Assembly (NCBI RefSeq): GCF_029109325.1
Contig: NZ_JAQKQJ010000018.1
Coordinates: forward strand, 372,001-436,000
DNA: 64,000 bases
From: Nodosilinea sp. PGN35
Lineage (GTDB): Bacteria > Cyanobacteriota > Cyanobacteriia > Phormidesmidales > Phormidesmidaceae
Direction of reading: 5' to 3'
Each line of letters opens with the position of its first letter. The stretch's first letter is position 1. The translations under genes and the position numbers were made by a program. Positions 8,303-16,973 of the stretch are shown piece after piece. The notes beneath the pieces were generated by a model that did not search any database, was not told the DNA's origin, and saw nothing but the letters and a program-made list of their open reading frames with translations.

Positions 8303-9580
8303 TTAGCCTTCGGAGGTCAGACTGAGCTCTACGGTTTGCCCCGACTCCAGGGGCTGGCTGCTGCGGACAACATACTGCTCCCCGGCGGTGAGACCAGAGA
8401 GAATGGTTACCTGACCGTCGGCGCGATCGCCCACCTGCACGGTGCGGGCTTCGACCACGGGGGTGCCATCGGTGTCGGTGACGACAAAAATCTGGTTGTC
8501 CTCGGTTTCGTCCTGGCCGAGAGCGTTTTCTGGGATGACCACCCCGTCGGTTCGGCTACCGGTACTGGTGACGCGGGCTAGCAGACCGCTGCTGATGCGG
8601 CCACCGGGGTTGGCGACGGTGATCTCGATGGGCAGCAGCCGCGAGGTGCTGTCGGCCACGGGGGAAATGCGCGTTACCTGCCCCTCAAAGGTCTCGCTGG
8701 GAAAGGCGTCGATCACCAGCTGCACCGACTGCCCCACGCTGAATTCGCTGAGATTGCTGTCGGCCACCTCAATCACCACCAGCACCTGGGACAGGTCGCC
8801 CAGGGTCAAAACAGCTTCCCCAGGGAGGACGAGGTCACCGGGTTCGGCCACCCGCTCTAGCACCACCCCCGACAGGGAGGCGGTCAGGTTGGCAAAGGAG
8901 AGACGCTGCTGAGTCTCCTGCAAAATCGATCGCTGGGCCTCGACCCGCTGCTGCGCCGCCGCAACCGCCTGCTGCCGGGTGCGCACCTGCTCCTGGGATG
9001 ACGCCAGGGCTTGGGAGGAGGTGACTACGGTAGTCTGGGCCTGCTCGGCCTCCTGGGCGGAGACCGCCCCCTGGGCTGCCAGGGTCGCCAGCCGCTGGGC
9101 GTCATTGCTGGCCTGCTGAAGCCGCACCCGAGCATCTTCTATGGAGGTGCGAATGTCGGCCAGCTCGGCTTCGGCCTGGGCCACTTCAAACTGGCGAGCG
9201 GCGAGTTCGGCTCGGGCTTCGCCCACGGCGCTCTGCAACAGCACGCTGTCGAGGCTGCCGACCACCTGCCCCTGCTGCACTACATCGCCTACGTCGCGCG
9301 TCAGGGACAGCAGACGACCTTCGGCCTGCGATCGCAGCGATACCTGCCGAGCCGGGCGGGTGGTGCCAGTGTAGGTGCGGCCCAGCTCTTCAGCAGCGGT
9401 TGCCACAGCGACATCGACGACGATGGGGCCTTCCTGGCGCTCCCCCTGGGCCTGGGCCGTGGGCTCAACGGGTTCGCCGCAGGCCGCCGCTGCGATCGCG
9501 ATCGCCCCGACCAGCGCCAGTCCTGGCCCCCGCCTGACAGCCCATCGCGGTACCCGAAAACGCTTAGCTATCATGCCCAA
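8303..9580 (-). CDS. RND periplasmic adaptor (HlyD/MFP family)
   Basis: Membrane-fusion protein of a tripartite RND pump, 425 aa. Residues about 17-34 are hydrophobic and end in A-A-A-C-G, a possible lipoprotein processing site. Then come the first lipoyl half (R-S-Q-A-E-G-R-L), a long alanine/glutamine-rich alpha-helical hairpin (about residues 105-235), the second lipoyl half (S-L-S-G-V-V-L-E) and the beta-barrel/membrane-proximal domain ending near V-V-R-S-S-Q. An in-frame ATG two codons downstream is an equally good start. The permease gene follows after a 107-base gap containing an inverted repeat. Confidence 0.92.
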   Translation of the reverse strand: MGMIAKRFRVPRWAVRRGPGLALVGAIAIAAAACGEPVEPTAQAQGERQEGPIVVDVAVATAAEELGRTYTGTTRPARQVSLRSQAEGRLLSLTRDVGDVVQQGQVVGSLDSVLLQSAVGEARAELAARQFEVAQAEAELADIRTSIEDARVRLQQASNDAQRLATLAAQGAVSAQEAEQAQTTVVTSSQALASSQEQVRTRQQAVAAAQQRVEAQRSILQETQQRLSFANLTASLSGVVLERVAEPGDLVLPGEAVLTLGDLSQVLVVIEVADSNLSEFSVGQSVQLVIDAFPSETFEGQVTRISPVADSTSRLLPIEITVANPGGRISSGLLARVTSTGSRTDGVVIPENALGQDETEDNQIFVVTDTDGTPVVEARTVQVGDRADGQVTILSGLTAGEQYVVRSSQPLESGQTVELSLTSEG

Positions 9581-9736
9581 TACCCCCAGTCTGCTGCTTT
9601 ACCTTACTTTACATGTTGTACTTAGGCTTCTATCTTTTAGCAGATGCCAACCGCTGAGCAGGCCGAAATGTCGTGCACTGCTGCCAGTCCATTCAACAGG
9701 TATGGCACAACTGTGGCCCCAGAAATGACGCCGAAA

Positions 9737-10678
9737 TCACCAGGGCGGCTCTAGAGTTTCCCCAGCGGGCAGACTCTGGGGCCAGCTGCGGGTGGCCCTC
9801 AGCCCTGCCGCTACGCCGCGAGGGCGATACCCCAGCTTCAGGGCTCGCTGACTGCTAGAGGACACATCCGCCGGGCGCTGGGCGGCCATGGTGACATCGG
9901 CCTGCTGGCTCGGCACCACCTGCTCTGGGGCCATCCCAAACATCTCGACCAGGCGCAGGCCAAAGTCGTAGCGGCTGAGGCGCTCTGGGCCACCCAGGTG
10001 CAGCAGGCCAACGGCGTTTTCCAAAGCCAGCAGCAGGCCTGCGGCGACATCTTCGACATAGGCAGGGGTGCGAAACTCATCGGTAAACAGGCGCAGGGGC
10101 TGCCCCGCCCGCAGGGTGCGCAAAAACTCCTGGACGAAGCAGTCCGCCGTCGGAGTGCCAGGGCCGTACAGCAGCGGCAGGCGGCAGATAACGGCCCCTG
10201 GGTGCAGCGCCTGAATCAGGGCTTCGGCCTCGACTTTGTGGCAGCCATAGCGGTTGATGGGGTTGGGCACAGAGGTTTCGCTGTAGGGGGGGGCCTGGCC
10301 GTCAAATACCTGATCGGTGGAGGTAAAGACGAACGGAATCTGGCGATCGCCGCAGAACTTGGCCAGCCGCCGTGTGGCCTCTACGTTCATGGCGTAGGAC
10401 AGCTCGGGCTCCTGCTCGCAGCGGTTGGGCTGCGCCAGGGCCGCGGTGTGAATTACGGCGTCGGGGGCGAGGTGTTGGAGCCAGGGGGCCACCGCGTCAG
10501 CGTCGGTGAGGTCGATGGGGTGCAGGGTGACCCCCGGTAGCGGGGGCCTGTGGCGGTGGTAGGTACCCTCGACTCGCCAGGTCGCCTGGGCCGCCCGGGC
10601 CAGGTGCCAGCCCAAAAAGCCGCTTGCGCCGGTAATCAGCAGGCGGCGGCGGGGTGAGGCGGCGGTAGGGTGTTCCAT
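9737..10678 (-). CDS. SDR-family NAD(P)-dependent reductase, RmlD-like
   Basis: Extended short-chain dehydrogenase related to dTDP-4-dehydrorhamnose reductase. The Rossmann nucleotide motif I-T-G-A-S-G-F-L-G is near residue 14, the strand motif F-V-F-T-S-T-D-Q-V-F-D-G carries the catalytic Thr region, and Y-G-x-x-K is present as N-R-Y-G-C-H-K. The ATG at 10678 (M-E-H-P-T) is chosen because the longer frame to 10756 would run into the divergent mscS-like gene and adds a non-family segment. It could act in nucleotide-sugar synthesis, but no other rhamnose genes are nearby. Confidence 0.85.
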   Translation of the reverse strand: MEHPTAASPRRRLLITGASGFLGWHLARAAQATWRVEGTYHRHRPPLPGVTLHPIDLTDADAVAPWLQHLAPDAVIHTAALAQPNRCEQEPELSYAMNVEATRRLAKFCGDRQIPFVFTSTDQVFDGQAPPYSETSVPNPINRYGCHKVEAEALIQALHPGAVICRLPLLYGPGTPTADCFVQEFLRTLRAGQPLRLFTDEFRTPAYVEDVAAGLLLALENAVGLLHLGGPERLSRYDFGLRLVEMFGMAPEQVVPSQQADVTMAAQRPADVSSSSQRALKLGYRPRGVAAGLRATRSWPQSLPAGETLEPPW

Positions 10679-10743
10679 AGAGCCCAAGATGGGATTGAAT
10701 GAAAGCTTGCCGGGCACTGCGCCTAGCGGAGTAGGAAAACAGT

Positions 10744-12069
10744 ATGGCCCGCGCAAAACAGCTGCAATGCAGGCGGCTCTGGCTGTTGGCCCTGGGCCTG
10801 GCCCTGAGCCTGGGGCTGGGCAGTCTGGTGTCCCACCCCGGTCTACCGGCCCTGGCCCAGACCACCCCAGAGGCGGCGGATCAGTTTTTTGCCGACGTGC
10901 TGGTGCGGGGGCAGCCCGTGTTTCAGGTGGGGGCGCTGCCTGATGTTAGCGCGGGGGAGCGATCGCAGCAAATCAACCGCCGCCTGGCCGCCCTGCTCAA
11001 TCAAGATGCCGATCTAGTCCCCATTACCGTGAATCTAGACCGCGATCGCGAACTGGCCACCCTCCAGGTCAACCAGCGGGTGATCATGACCGTCACCGAG
11101 CAGGATGCCCTCGACTTTGACACCGACCTGGCCACCCTGGCCCAGCGCTGGGCCGACCTGCTCAACCAGGCCACTGCCCGCACCAACCTGGCCGTCGCCG
11201 TCTCCTACCGCATTCGAGGGACTGCCCAGCAGCTGGTGAGAGACACCCTCGACAATCTACCGGCCCTGCTGGGAGCCCTGGTGGTGCTGGCTTTGACCTG
11301 GCTGCTGGCGGCCATCGTGCGCCACGCGGTGCTGGTGTGGGCCCAAAAAACCGAGGGCGATCGCACCACCGAAGTGCTGATCAGCCGCCTCTGCTACGGC
11401 GGCGTCTGGACCCTGGGGGCCGTGGTGGCCCTGGGGGTGCTGGGGCTCAACTTTGCCGCCCTGCTCGGCACCCTGGGCCTGACCAGCGTGGCCATTGGTT
11501 TCAGCCTGCGGGATGTGCTCAGCAACTACATCTCGGGCGTCATCTTGCTGGCTACGCGCCCCTTTCGCATTGGCGACCAGGTGGTGATCAACAGCTACGA
11601 GGGCACCGTCACTCAAATTCAGCTGCGGGCCACCACGGTGCAGACCTACGATGGCCGCTTGGTATACATCCCCAACCAGGAGGTATTTCAGAGCAGCATC
11701 ACCAACAACACCGCCTCGCCCATCCGCCTCAGCAGCGTCACCGTCGGCATTGACCACGACGCCGACCTGAGCGATCTGTTCCACCGTATTCAGCAGCAGA
11801 TGCAGCAGATCGAAGGGGTGGAGCTTGACCCCGAACCCCTGGTGCTGGTGCGAGAATTGACCCCCAGCACCGTGAACCTGGAGGCGCAGTTTTGGGTTAA
11901 CTCCCGCAAACAGTCGTTTTTGCAGGTCACCTCCCAGGTGCTGGCCGCCATTAAGCTGACGCTGCAAGCCGCCCAGTTCGCTGAACTGAATGACCCCGAA
12001 GCCATAGCAACTGAGCCCATCCCCAATGGCGATGTACCTGGGCTCGATGCCCCTACCAGCAGCGGTTAG
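10744..12069 (+). CDS. MscS-family mechanosensitive ion channel
   Basis: A 441-aa small-conductance mechanosensitive channel. A signal-like hydrophobic N-terminus (residues about 11-40, ending A-L-A-Q) is followed by a periplasmic segment, then three membrane segments near residues 175-270. The pore-lining/beta-domain signature reads R-P-F-R-I-G-D-Q-V-V-I, then E-G-T-V-T-Q-I-Q-L-R-A-T and V-Y-I-P-N-Q-E-V, which is classic MscS. Such channels release osmolytes after hypo-osmotic shock. The periplasmic domain makes it larger than E. coli MscS, as in many cyanobacterial members. Divergent from the SDR gene. Confidence 0.92.
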   Translation: MARAKQLQCRRLWLLALGLALSLGLGSLVSHPGLPALAQTTPEAADQFFADVLVRGQPVFQVGALPDVSAGERSQQINRRLAALLNQDADLVPITVNLDRDRELATLQVNQRVIMTVTEQDALDFDTDLATLAQRWADLLNQATARTNLAVAVSYRIRGTAQQLVRDTLDNLPALLGALVVLALTWLLAAIVRHAVLVWAQKTEGDRTTEVLISRLCYGGVWTLGAVVALGVLGLNFAALLGTLGLTSVAIGFSLRDVLSNYISGVILLATRPFRIGDQVVINSYEGTVTQIQLRATTVQTYDGRLVYIPNQEVFQSSITNNTASPIRLSSVTVGIDHDADLSDLFHRIQQQMQQIEGVELDPEPLVLVRELTPSTVNLEAQFWVNSRKQSFLQVTSQVLAAIKLTLQAAQFAELNDPEAIATEPIPNGDVPGLDAPTSSG

Positions 12070-12119
12070 GGGGGCGGAGGCAGCGATTGCCATTGCCCAC
12101 CTGACGGGTAGCCCAACCT

Positions 12120-12905
12120 CTACCAGGCCAAGCTGATCGCCTCGACCGGCGAGTAGGTAATTTCGCGCACCATGCCCGGTTGACCCAGGGCTTCGGCCTG
12201 CTTGTCGTTGTAGCTGACCATCACCGCTCCGGCATTGCCGGCCCGAATGGTCAGGGCCTGGTCTGCGGTCCACAGGCGAGTGTCGCCCGGCTGCAAAATT
12301 CCCTCAAACTCGGTGCTGCCGTCGGAGGTAATCCGCAGCCAGGACTGAGCGGTGAGGGTCATTCTGACTTTGATGGGGGCCTGGGGCTCTTCTGGCTGGG
12401 CCGCGGTAGGGGCAGGCCCAGCGGCAGCATTGGGGCTAGCAGAATCGGTCTCTAGAGACCCATCTAGCGGGTTGAGGGGAGGCAGTACGGTCACCTCTGG
12501 GGCGGTCTGCCGCAGTACATAGGACAGCCCACTGACGGCCGCTACCAGCAGCAAAAAATAGGCTCCGTAGAGGTGCAGGGGGCGCAGCTGGGCCGCTGGA
12601 GACTCTTTCCAGGAGGTGCGCTGAATGCGGGGAGGAGTAAAAAATTGACTGGCCAGGGTTTCCCCATCGAGCTGGAGGGCATCGCCGTAGCGGCGCAGAA
12701 GACCCCGAATATATACCGGCTCGGGGAGACCATCGAGGTCGCCCTGCTCAATGGCGCTGAGCAGAGTAGGGCGAATCAGGGTTTTTTCAGCCATGGCCTC
12801 TAGAGTGTGCCCCTGCTGCTGACGGGCGGATCGCAGCAGGGTGCCAAGTTCCGAGAGCTGCTCTCGATAGAGGGCATTGGGGTCAACCAACTCTTTTATC
12901 TTCAT
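12120..12905 (-). CDS. RodZ-like HTH/DUF4115 membrane protein
   Basis: A 261-aa bitopic protein: an N-terminal helix-turn-helix (about residues 18-80, with L-G-T-L-L-R-S-A-R-Q and a V-Y-I-R-G-L-L-R-R-Y segment typical of RodZ), a membrane helix near residues 112-132, a Pro/Ala-rich linker and a C-terminal beta-rich DUF4115 domain (W-L-R-I-T-S-D-G; G-N-A-G-A-V). RodZ links MreB to the envelope in rod-shaped cells; a cytoskeletal or regulatory role is inferred from this architecture only. It ends the minus-strand run that starts with the sensor kinase, 32 bases after the pseudouridine synthase gene. Confidence 0.82.
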   Translation of the reverse strand: MKIKELVDPNALYREQLSELGTLLRSARQQQGHTLEAMAEKTLIRPTLLSAIEQGDLDGLPEPVYIRGLLRRYGDALQLDGETLASQFFTPPRIQRTSWKESPAAQLRPLHLYGAYFLLLVAAVSGLSYVLRQTAPEVTVLPPLNPLDGSLETDSASPNAAAGPAPTAAQPEEPQAPIKVRMTLTAQSWLRITSDGSTEFEGILQPGDTRLWTADQALTIRAGNAGAVMVSYNDKQAEALGQPGMVREITYSPVEAISLAW

Positions 12906-12937
12906 ACAGGGAAAATCTAGCTCACAATGGCGAACGG

Positions 12938-13705
12938 CTAACGAGGGACGGAGGCAGTTTGCTGAGGGGCTGATTGAACCGATGACTCAGCTAATAATGC
13001 CTCAATTTCGGCAGATGATAAAGCCCTGTAAGCCCCCACACCTAGGTTGCCCAGCAGAACTGAGCCCACCGCAGTTCGGTGTAAGTCTAACACCCGATGC
13101 CCCAGGGCCTGGGCCATACGGCGAATTTGGCGGTTGCGCCCCTCCTGAAGAATCACTTCAAGCTGAGTCTGGTTTAACCCGGAGGAAATCATCCGCACCT
13201 GGGCGGGACGGGTGAGTTGACCATCGAGGTAGATCCCCTGCCGCCAGGCGGCGATCGCCTCTGGCGAAGGCTGCCCCTCCAGCCGCACTCGATAGGTTTT
13301 CGAAACGTCGTGGCGGGGATGGGTGAGGCGAAAGGTGAAATCTCCGTCGTTGGTGAGCAGCAGGGCTCCCGTGGTGTAGGCGTCGAGCCGCCCCACGGGA
13401 TGAATGCCTACGGCTTGCAGTTCGGGGGGCAGGGCGCTGAGCACCGTAGGGCGATCGCGGGGGTCGGCACAGGTGGAGACCATGCCCAGGGGTTTGTGCA
13501 GCAGCAGGTAGTGCTGGGCGGGACGGTGATGGGCCTGGAGGGGTTGGTGATTGACTTCGATGCGATCGCAGCTGGGATCGGCCCGCTGGCCCAGGTGAGC
13601 CACGGCCCCGTTGACCTGCACCTGCCCGGCCTCAATCATCTGCTCGGCCTGGCGTCGGGAGGCAACCCCGTACTGGGAGAGAATTTTCTGTAGCCGCTCT
13701 GCCAT
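12938..13705 (-). CDS. rluB: RsuA/RluB-family rRNA pseudouridine synthase
   Basis: Converts uridine to pseudouridine in rRNA. The N-terminal S4 RNA-binding domain (S-R-R-Q-A-E-Q-M-I-E-A-G-Q-V-Q-V-N-G) occupies residues 1-60; the catalytic loop H-P-V-G-R-L-D holds the active Asp near residue 107, and the C-terminal R-N-R-Q-I-R-R-M motif is present. The length of 255 aa and the dispersed motifs fit the RluB/RsuA group; the exact target uridine cannot be deduced. It sits between the kinase and the RodZ-like gene. Confidence 0.9.
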   Translation of the reverse strand: MAERLQKILSQYGVASRRQAEQMIEAGQVQVNGAVAHLGQRADPSCDRIEVNHQPLQAHHRPAQHYLLLHKPLGMVSTCADPRDRPTVLSALPPELQAVGIHPVGRLDAYTTGALLLTNDGDFTFRLTHPRHDVSKTYRVRLEGQPSPEAIAAWRQGIYLDGQLTRPAQVRMISSGLNQTQLEVILQEGRNRQIRRMAQALGHRVLDLHRTAVGSVLLGNLGVGAYRALSSAEIEALLAESSVQSAPQQTASVPR

Positions 13706-13876
13706 GACGTCGTGACACCTGCTGTAGGGTGACCCCGGTGGGATTGGTTAACCCCGCTTAACAATTATGGCAGCAATGGGGGGCAACTGAGTATAAGTTC
13801 TCAGTCTTGCCCCAAAGGAGACCAAGCCCAGACGCCCCCATGGTCTATAGATTGCTCAAATAACCTTTGCAGAAGG

Positions 13877-15277
13877 CTAATCGGTCTGGGGCAGCGGCAG
13901 CCGCAGCCGCAGCCAGCCGCCCCCCAGATCGGGATGGTTGGCGGCGGTGATGGTGCCGTTGTGGGCCTCGACAATTTGACTGACAATGGCCAGCCCCAGC
14001 CCTGTACCGCGGCTGACCTCGGTGACGGTGCCGGGGGCTACCGGAGCCAGGTCAGCGACGGTGCGGCTGCGGGAGGGATCGGCCCGGTAAAAGCGATCGA
14101 AGATGTAGGGCAAATCTTTGGCGTTAAAGCCTGACCCCGTATCCATGACGTCGAGGATCAGGGCATCGACCCCGGGGTCGTCGCCGTCGAAGCCAGGACT
14201 GAGGGCCGCCCCAGGGGCCATCAGCCGCACGTATACGCTGGCGCGGTTGGGGCTGTGCTTAATGGCGTTGTCCATCAGGTTTAGCAGCACTCGGTGAAAA
14301 AGGGGTTCATCCAGACTGGCCAGGCAGTGGCGGGGGCCGTCGTAGGCGAGCTGGAGCCCCTTGACCTCGGCCAGGGGCTCGAGACTCACCCAGGCTCGCT
14401 GAATCAGCGGGGGCAGGTCTACCGGTTTGAGGCTCAACCCCTGAAACTGGTCGCCCTGCAGACGGCTGAGGTTCAGCAGATCTTCAACCAGGTTGCTGAG
14501 GCGAATCGTTTCGTTCACCAGGCGGTCAAGCCAGCGGCGCTGGCTTTCATCTACGCGGGGCTGGAGGGTCTCAGCCACCAGTCGAATAGAGGTGAGGGGA
14601 GTTTTGAGTTCATGGGCAACGTCAGAAGTCCAGCGATCGCGCTGTTGCACCAGCAGCGCGGCCTCCTGCCGGTTCTCTAAAAACACGCCGACTTCCCCCC
14701 GGTCGAGGGGAATGGCGTAGCCCCGTAGCGGATAGGTGGGTTCTTCTTTGGGGTGCAGCGGGTCTGGAGAAATTTGGTAGAGCATCCACTCCCGCTGGCA
14801 GTGGGCCTGCTTTTCGCGGGTTTCTTCGATCAGGGCGTCTAGCTCGTAGGAGCGGGCCACTTCTAGCAAAAGGCGGCGGCGCTGCACCGGCCCGGTGAGC
14901 GGTTGATTCATCTTGAGCAGGCGGTTGGCCTGATCGTTGCACCAGATCAGCTGGTTTTCTTCGTCGACCTGGAGATAGCCGATGGGAGCCGTTTGTAGAA
15001 TGCGCTCTAGGGTATCGCGACTGGTGCCTAGCGATCGCAGCTGCCGCTGCTGCTGGGGCTGGGTCTGCACCAGCTGCTCTACCTGCCCGAGGGCCGAGGG
15101 CCAGTCAGCGGCCTGCAAAATTTTAATTAGGCGACGCTCACGGCACCGCTGCTGCCGCCGCTGCCAAACTAGCAGCAGCGCTCCTGTAGCTAACCCCAGC
15201 AAATACACAAAAATAGACAACCTGTTTCCCGGCCGCAGCGATTCGGTCTTGTCCAAGCCTATCGCACAAAAAAGCAC
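13877..15277 (-). CDS. Sensor histidine kinase, one membrane helix plus PAS (SphS-like)
   Basis: A two-component sensor of up to 466 aa. A short N-terminal hydrophobic segment (F-V-Y-L-L-G-L-A-T-G-A-L-L-L-V) is followed by an acidic/glutamine linker, a PAS-like domain (A-P-I-G-Y-L-Q-V-D-E), the dimerisation box D-V-A-H-E-L-K-T-P-L with the phospho-His near residue 222, and an ATP-binding domain with N (L-M-D-N-A-I-K-H-S), G1 (D-T-G-S-G-F) and G2 (G-T-G-L-G-L-A-I-V) boxes. The layout matches the cyanobacterial phosphate sensor SphS, but no response-regulator gene adjoins it, so this identity is tentative. The GTG at 15277 lies inside a terminator stem; a downstream TTG near 15220 or 15256 is a more likely start. 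Confidence 0.85.
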   Translation of the reverse strand: MLFCAIGLDKTESLRPGNRLSIFVYLLGLATGALLLVWQRRQQRCRERRLIKILQAADWPSALGQVEQLVQTQPQQQRQLRSLGTSRDTLERILQTAPIGYLQVDEENQLIWCNDQANRLLKMNQPLTGPVQRRRLLLEVARSYELDALIEETREKQAHCQREWMLYQISPDPLHPKEEPTYPLRGYAIPLDRGEVGVFLENRQEAALLVQQRDRWTSDVAHELKTPLTSIRLVAETLQPRVDESQRRWLDRLVNETIRLSNLVEDLLNLSRLQGDQFQGLSLKPVDLPPLIQRAWVSLEPLAEVKGLQLAYDGPRHCLASLDEPLFHRVLLNLMDNAIKHSPNRASVYVRLMAPGAALSPGFDGDDPGVDALILDVMDTGSGFNAKDLPYIFDRFYRADPSRSRTVADLAPVAPGTVTEVSRGTGLGLAIVSQIVEAHNGTITAANHPDLGGGWLRLRLPLPQTD

Positions 15278-15295
15278 CCCCGCAGGGGTGCTTTT
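15269..15295 (-). terminator. Rho-independent terminator of the DUF4278 gene
   Basis: GCACCCC and GGGGTGC form a strong stem around CGCA, flanked by A and T tracts; read on the minus strand the stem is followed by six T. It lies downstream of the DUF4278 gene and upstream of the kinase, separating the two transcripts. A second hairpin, TTGCTCCAG/CTGGAGCAA at 15341-15366, lies closer to the DUF4278 stop. Confidence 0.75.
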
Positions 15296-15402
15296 GTAAA
15301 GATGACGACTCAGGCAATCTCCTGCCCTGACTGCAAAGAATTGCTCCAGCCTTGCGACTGGAGCAACCTCTTCGTCTAACCGGGCAAACTCAACCTAGAA
15401 AA

Positions 15403-15573
15403 CTAGCGAACCAAGGCTCCACGGTACTTGAGCCCCTGGGGGTGGTCGGCCTTAACCTGAGGCGCTACGTGCCGAGTGGCAACAGCACCGCGATAGCGAC
15501 CAATAACTTCCTCAGACACAGGCACCTGAGCGGTAGCTGCTTCGTAATCAACGCCGCGATATTTCAAGGACAT
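15403..15573 (-). CDS. DUF4278 family small protein
   Basis: A 56-aa protein starting M-S-L-K-Y-R-G-V-D-Y-E, the signature opening of cyanobacterial DUF4278 proteins, with a second K-Y-R-G motif near the C-terminus. The ATG is preceded by AAGGAGAGG, a strong Shine-Dalgarno sequence at ideal spacing. Function of the family is unknown. It is framed by its own upstream region and by the terminator hairpins downstream, so it looks monocistronic. Confidence 0.85.
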   Translation of the reverse strand: MSLKYRGVDYEAATAQVPVSEEVIGRYRGAVATRHVAPQVKADHPQGLKYRGALVR

Positions 15574-15821
15574 CTTTCGCCTCTCCTTAATGAGTGAAGG
15601 TGTATAAACAGAGGCGCGTTCCTTCGAGCTGAAGCTCTACTTCCGTCTCTCAAGGAAACCCTTCAAAGAGAGATGAACGATTTGTTTCTGTATTCATTGT
15701 TACTGTTTTCTCTCTAGATGTCAAGCCTGAGCGGAGGGAATTTTGTTCTAAGCCTCGGCGGCTGCCGCAATCGGCAATCCCGTGGTAAAGCTGATGAAGC
15801 GCCCTTCTTACCCCGCATCCT

Positions 15822-16655
15822 ATGCATGATCCGATTCCAGCCCATCGCTACTTCGCTTATCTGACCTGGACTGACATTGCCGCCCTGCCCGATCGCGCCA
15901 ACGCGGTAATTGTGCAACCCATGGGGGCGATCGAGCAGCATGGCCCTCACCTGCCCCTGGCGGTGGATAGCGCCATCTGTACGACTGTGCTGGGCAAGGC
16001 ATTGGCCCAGCTCGATGCGGCGGTACCTGTGTACAGTTTGCCCCCCCTCTACTACGGCAAGTCAAATGAGCACTGGCATTTTCCGGGAACGATCACCCTC
16101 TCTGCCGCAACCCTGCTGCGGGTAATTCATGATGTGGCCGAAAGCCTTTACCGGGCCGGGTTTCGCAAGCTGGTGCTGCTCAACGCCCACGGTGGGCAAC
16201 CCCAGGTGCTGGAGATTGCCGCCCGCGATCTGCACCAAGCCTACGCTGATTTAATGGTGTTTCCTCTCTTTGTCTGGGCGGTACCCAACTGCGCGGGCGA
16301 TCTGCTCACACCCAAGGAACTGGAACTGGGCATCCACGCCGGAGATGCCGAGACGAGCCTGATGTTGTCAATCCTGCCGGATCAGGTGCGTATGGCTGAA
16401 GCTAAAGCCGAATTTCCCCAAAATTTGCCCGCCGATAGCTGGCTAACTATGGAGGGCGCGTTGCCCTTTGCCTGGGTCACCCGCGACCTCAGCACTAGCG
16501 GTGTGCTGGGCGACCCGACCGTGGCTACGGCGGAAAAGGGAGATCGGCTTCTAGAGTCGCTGGCAAATAGCTGGGCGATCGTGCTGGAAGACATCTATCG
16601 ATTTCGTCAGCCCCACCCTGACCCGGCTGAGTCCACTGGTATTGAAAAAGATTAG
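15822..16655 (+). CDS. Creatininase-family amidohydrolase
   Basis: A 277-aa metal-dependent hydrolase of the creatininase superfamily. Metal ligands are seen in I-E-Q-H-G-P-H-L-P-L (residues 38-47) with the following D, the G-K-S-N-E-H-W-H-F-P-G-T segment, N-A-H-G-G-Q and H-A-G-D-A-E-T-S. Family substrates range from creatinine to mycofactocin and riboflavin-pathway amides; the substrate here is not evident. It lies immediately upstream of tRNA-Cys and is the last chromosomal protein gene before the integrated element. Confidence 0.9.
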   Translation: MHDPIPAHRYFAYLTWTDIAALPDRANAVIVQPMGAIEQHGPHLPLAVDSAICTTVLGKALAQLDAAVPVYSLPPLYYGKSNEHWHFPGTITLSAATLLRVIHDVAESLYRAGFRKLVLLNAHGGQPQVLEIAARDLHQAYADLMVFPLFVWAVPNCAGDLLTPKELELGIHAGDAETSLMLSILPDQVRMAEAKAEFPQNLPADSWLTMEGALPFAWVTRDLSTSGVLGDPTVATAEKGDRLLESLANSWAIVLEDIYRFRQPHPDPAESTGIEKD

Positions 16656-16747
16656 CTGAGGCGATCCCAGAAGGTGCGATCGGGGGCTTGGCTCACTGTC
16701 CTCGGCAATGGGTCTGATTCAATGCCAGATTGCCCCCCCGAGTTTGC

Positions 16748-16753
16748 TATACT
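16748..16753 (+). promoter_or_regulatory. Candidate -10 box of tRNA-Cys
   Basis: TATACT ends 16 bases before the tRNA 5' end. No convincing -35 box is seen at the standard spacing. Confidence 0.45.
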
Positions 16754-16769
16754 CAAAAGCTGATAAGGC

Positions 16770-16843
<74 letters not shown>

Positions 16844-16973
16844 GTTCCCGTGCTCATTTTCGAGCCAGAAGCACTGTAGACAGGGCGTTACAGCTCTGTC
16901 TACTTTTGTGTATTGTTGCCAGTTGTAGTTAATCGTTGTTAATTGAGGCAAGGATTCTAGGCAAAATTTAGGC

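Noticed and set aside
11257..12273. 338-codon minus-strand frame across the MscS gene
   Set aside because: Antisense shadow with repetitive Gly/Gln/His composition.
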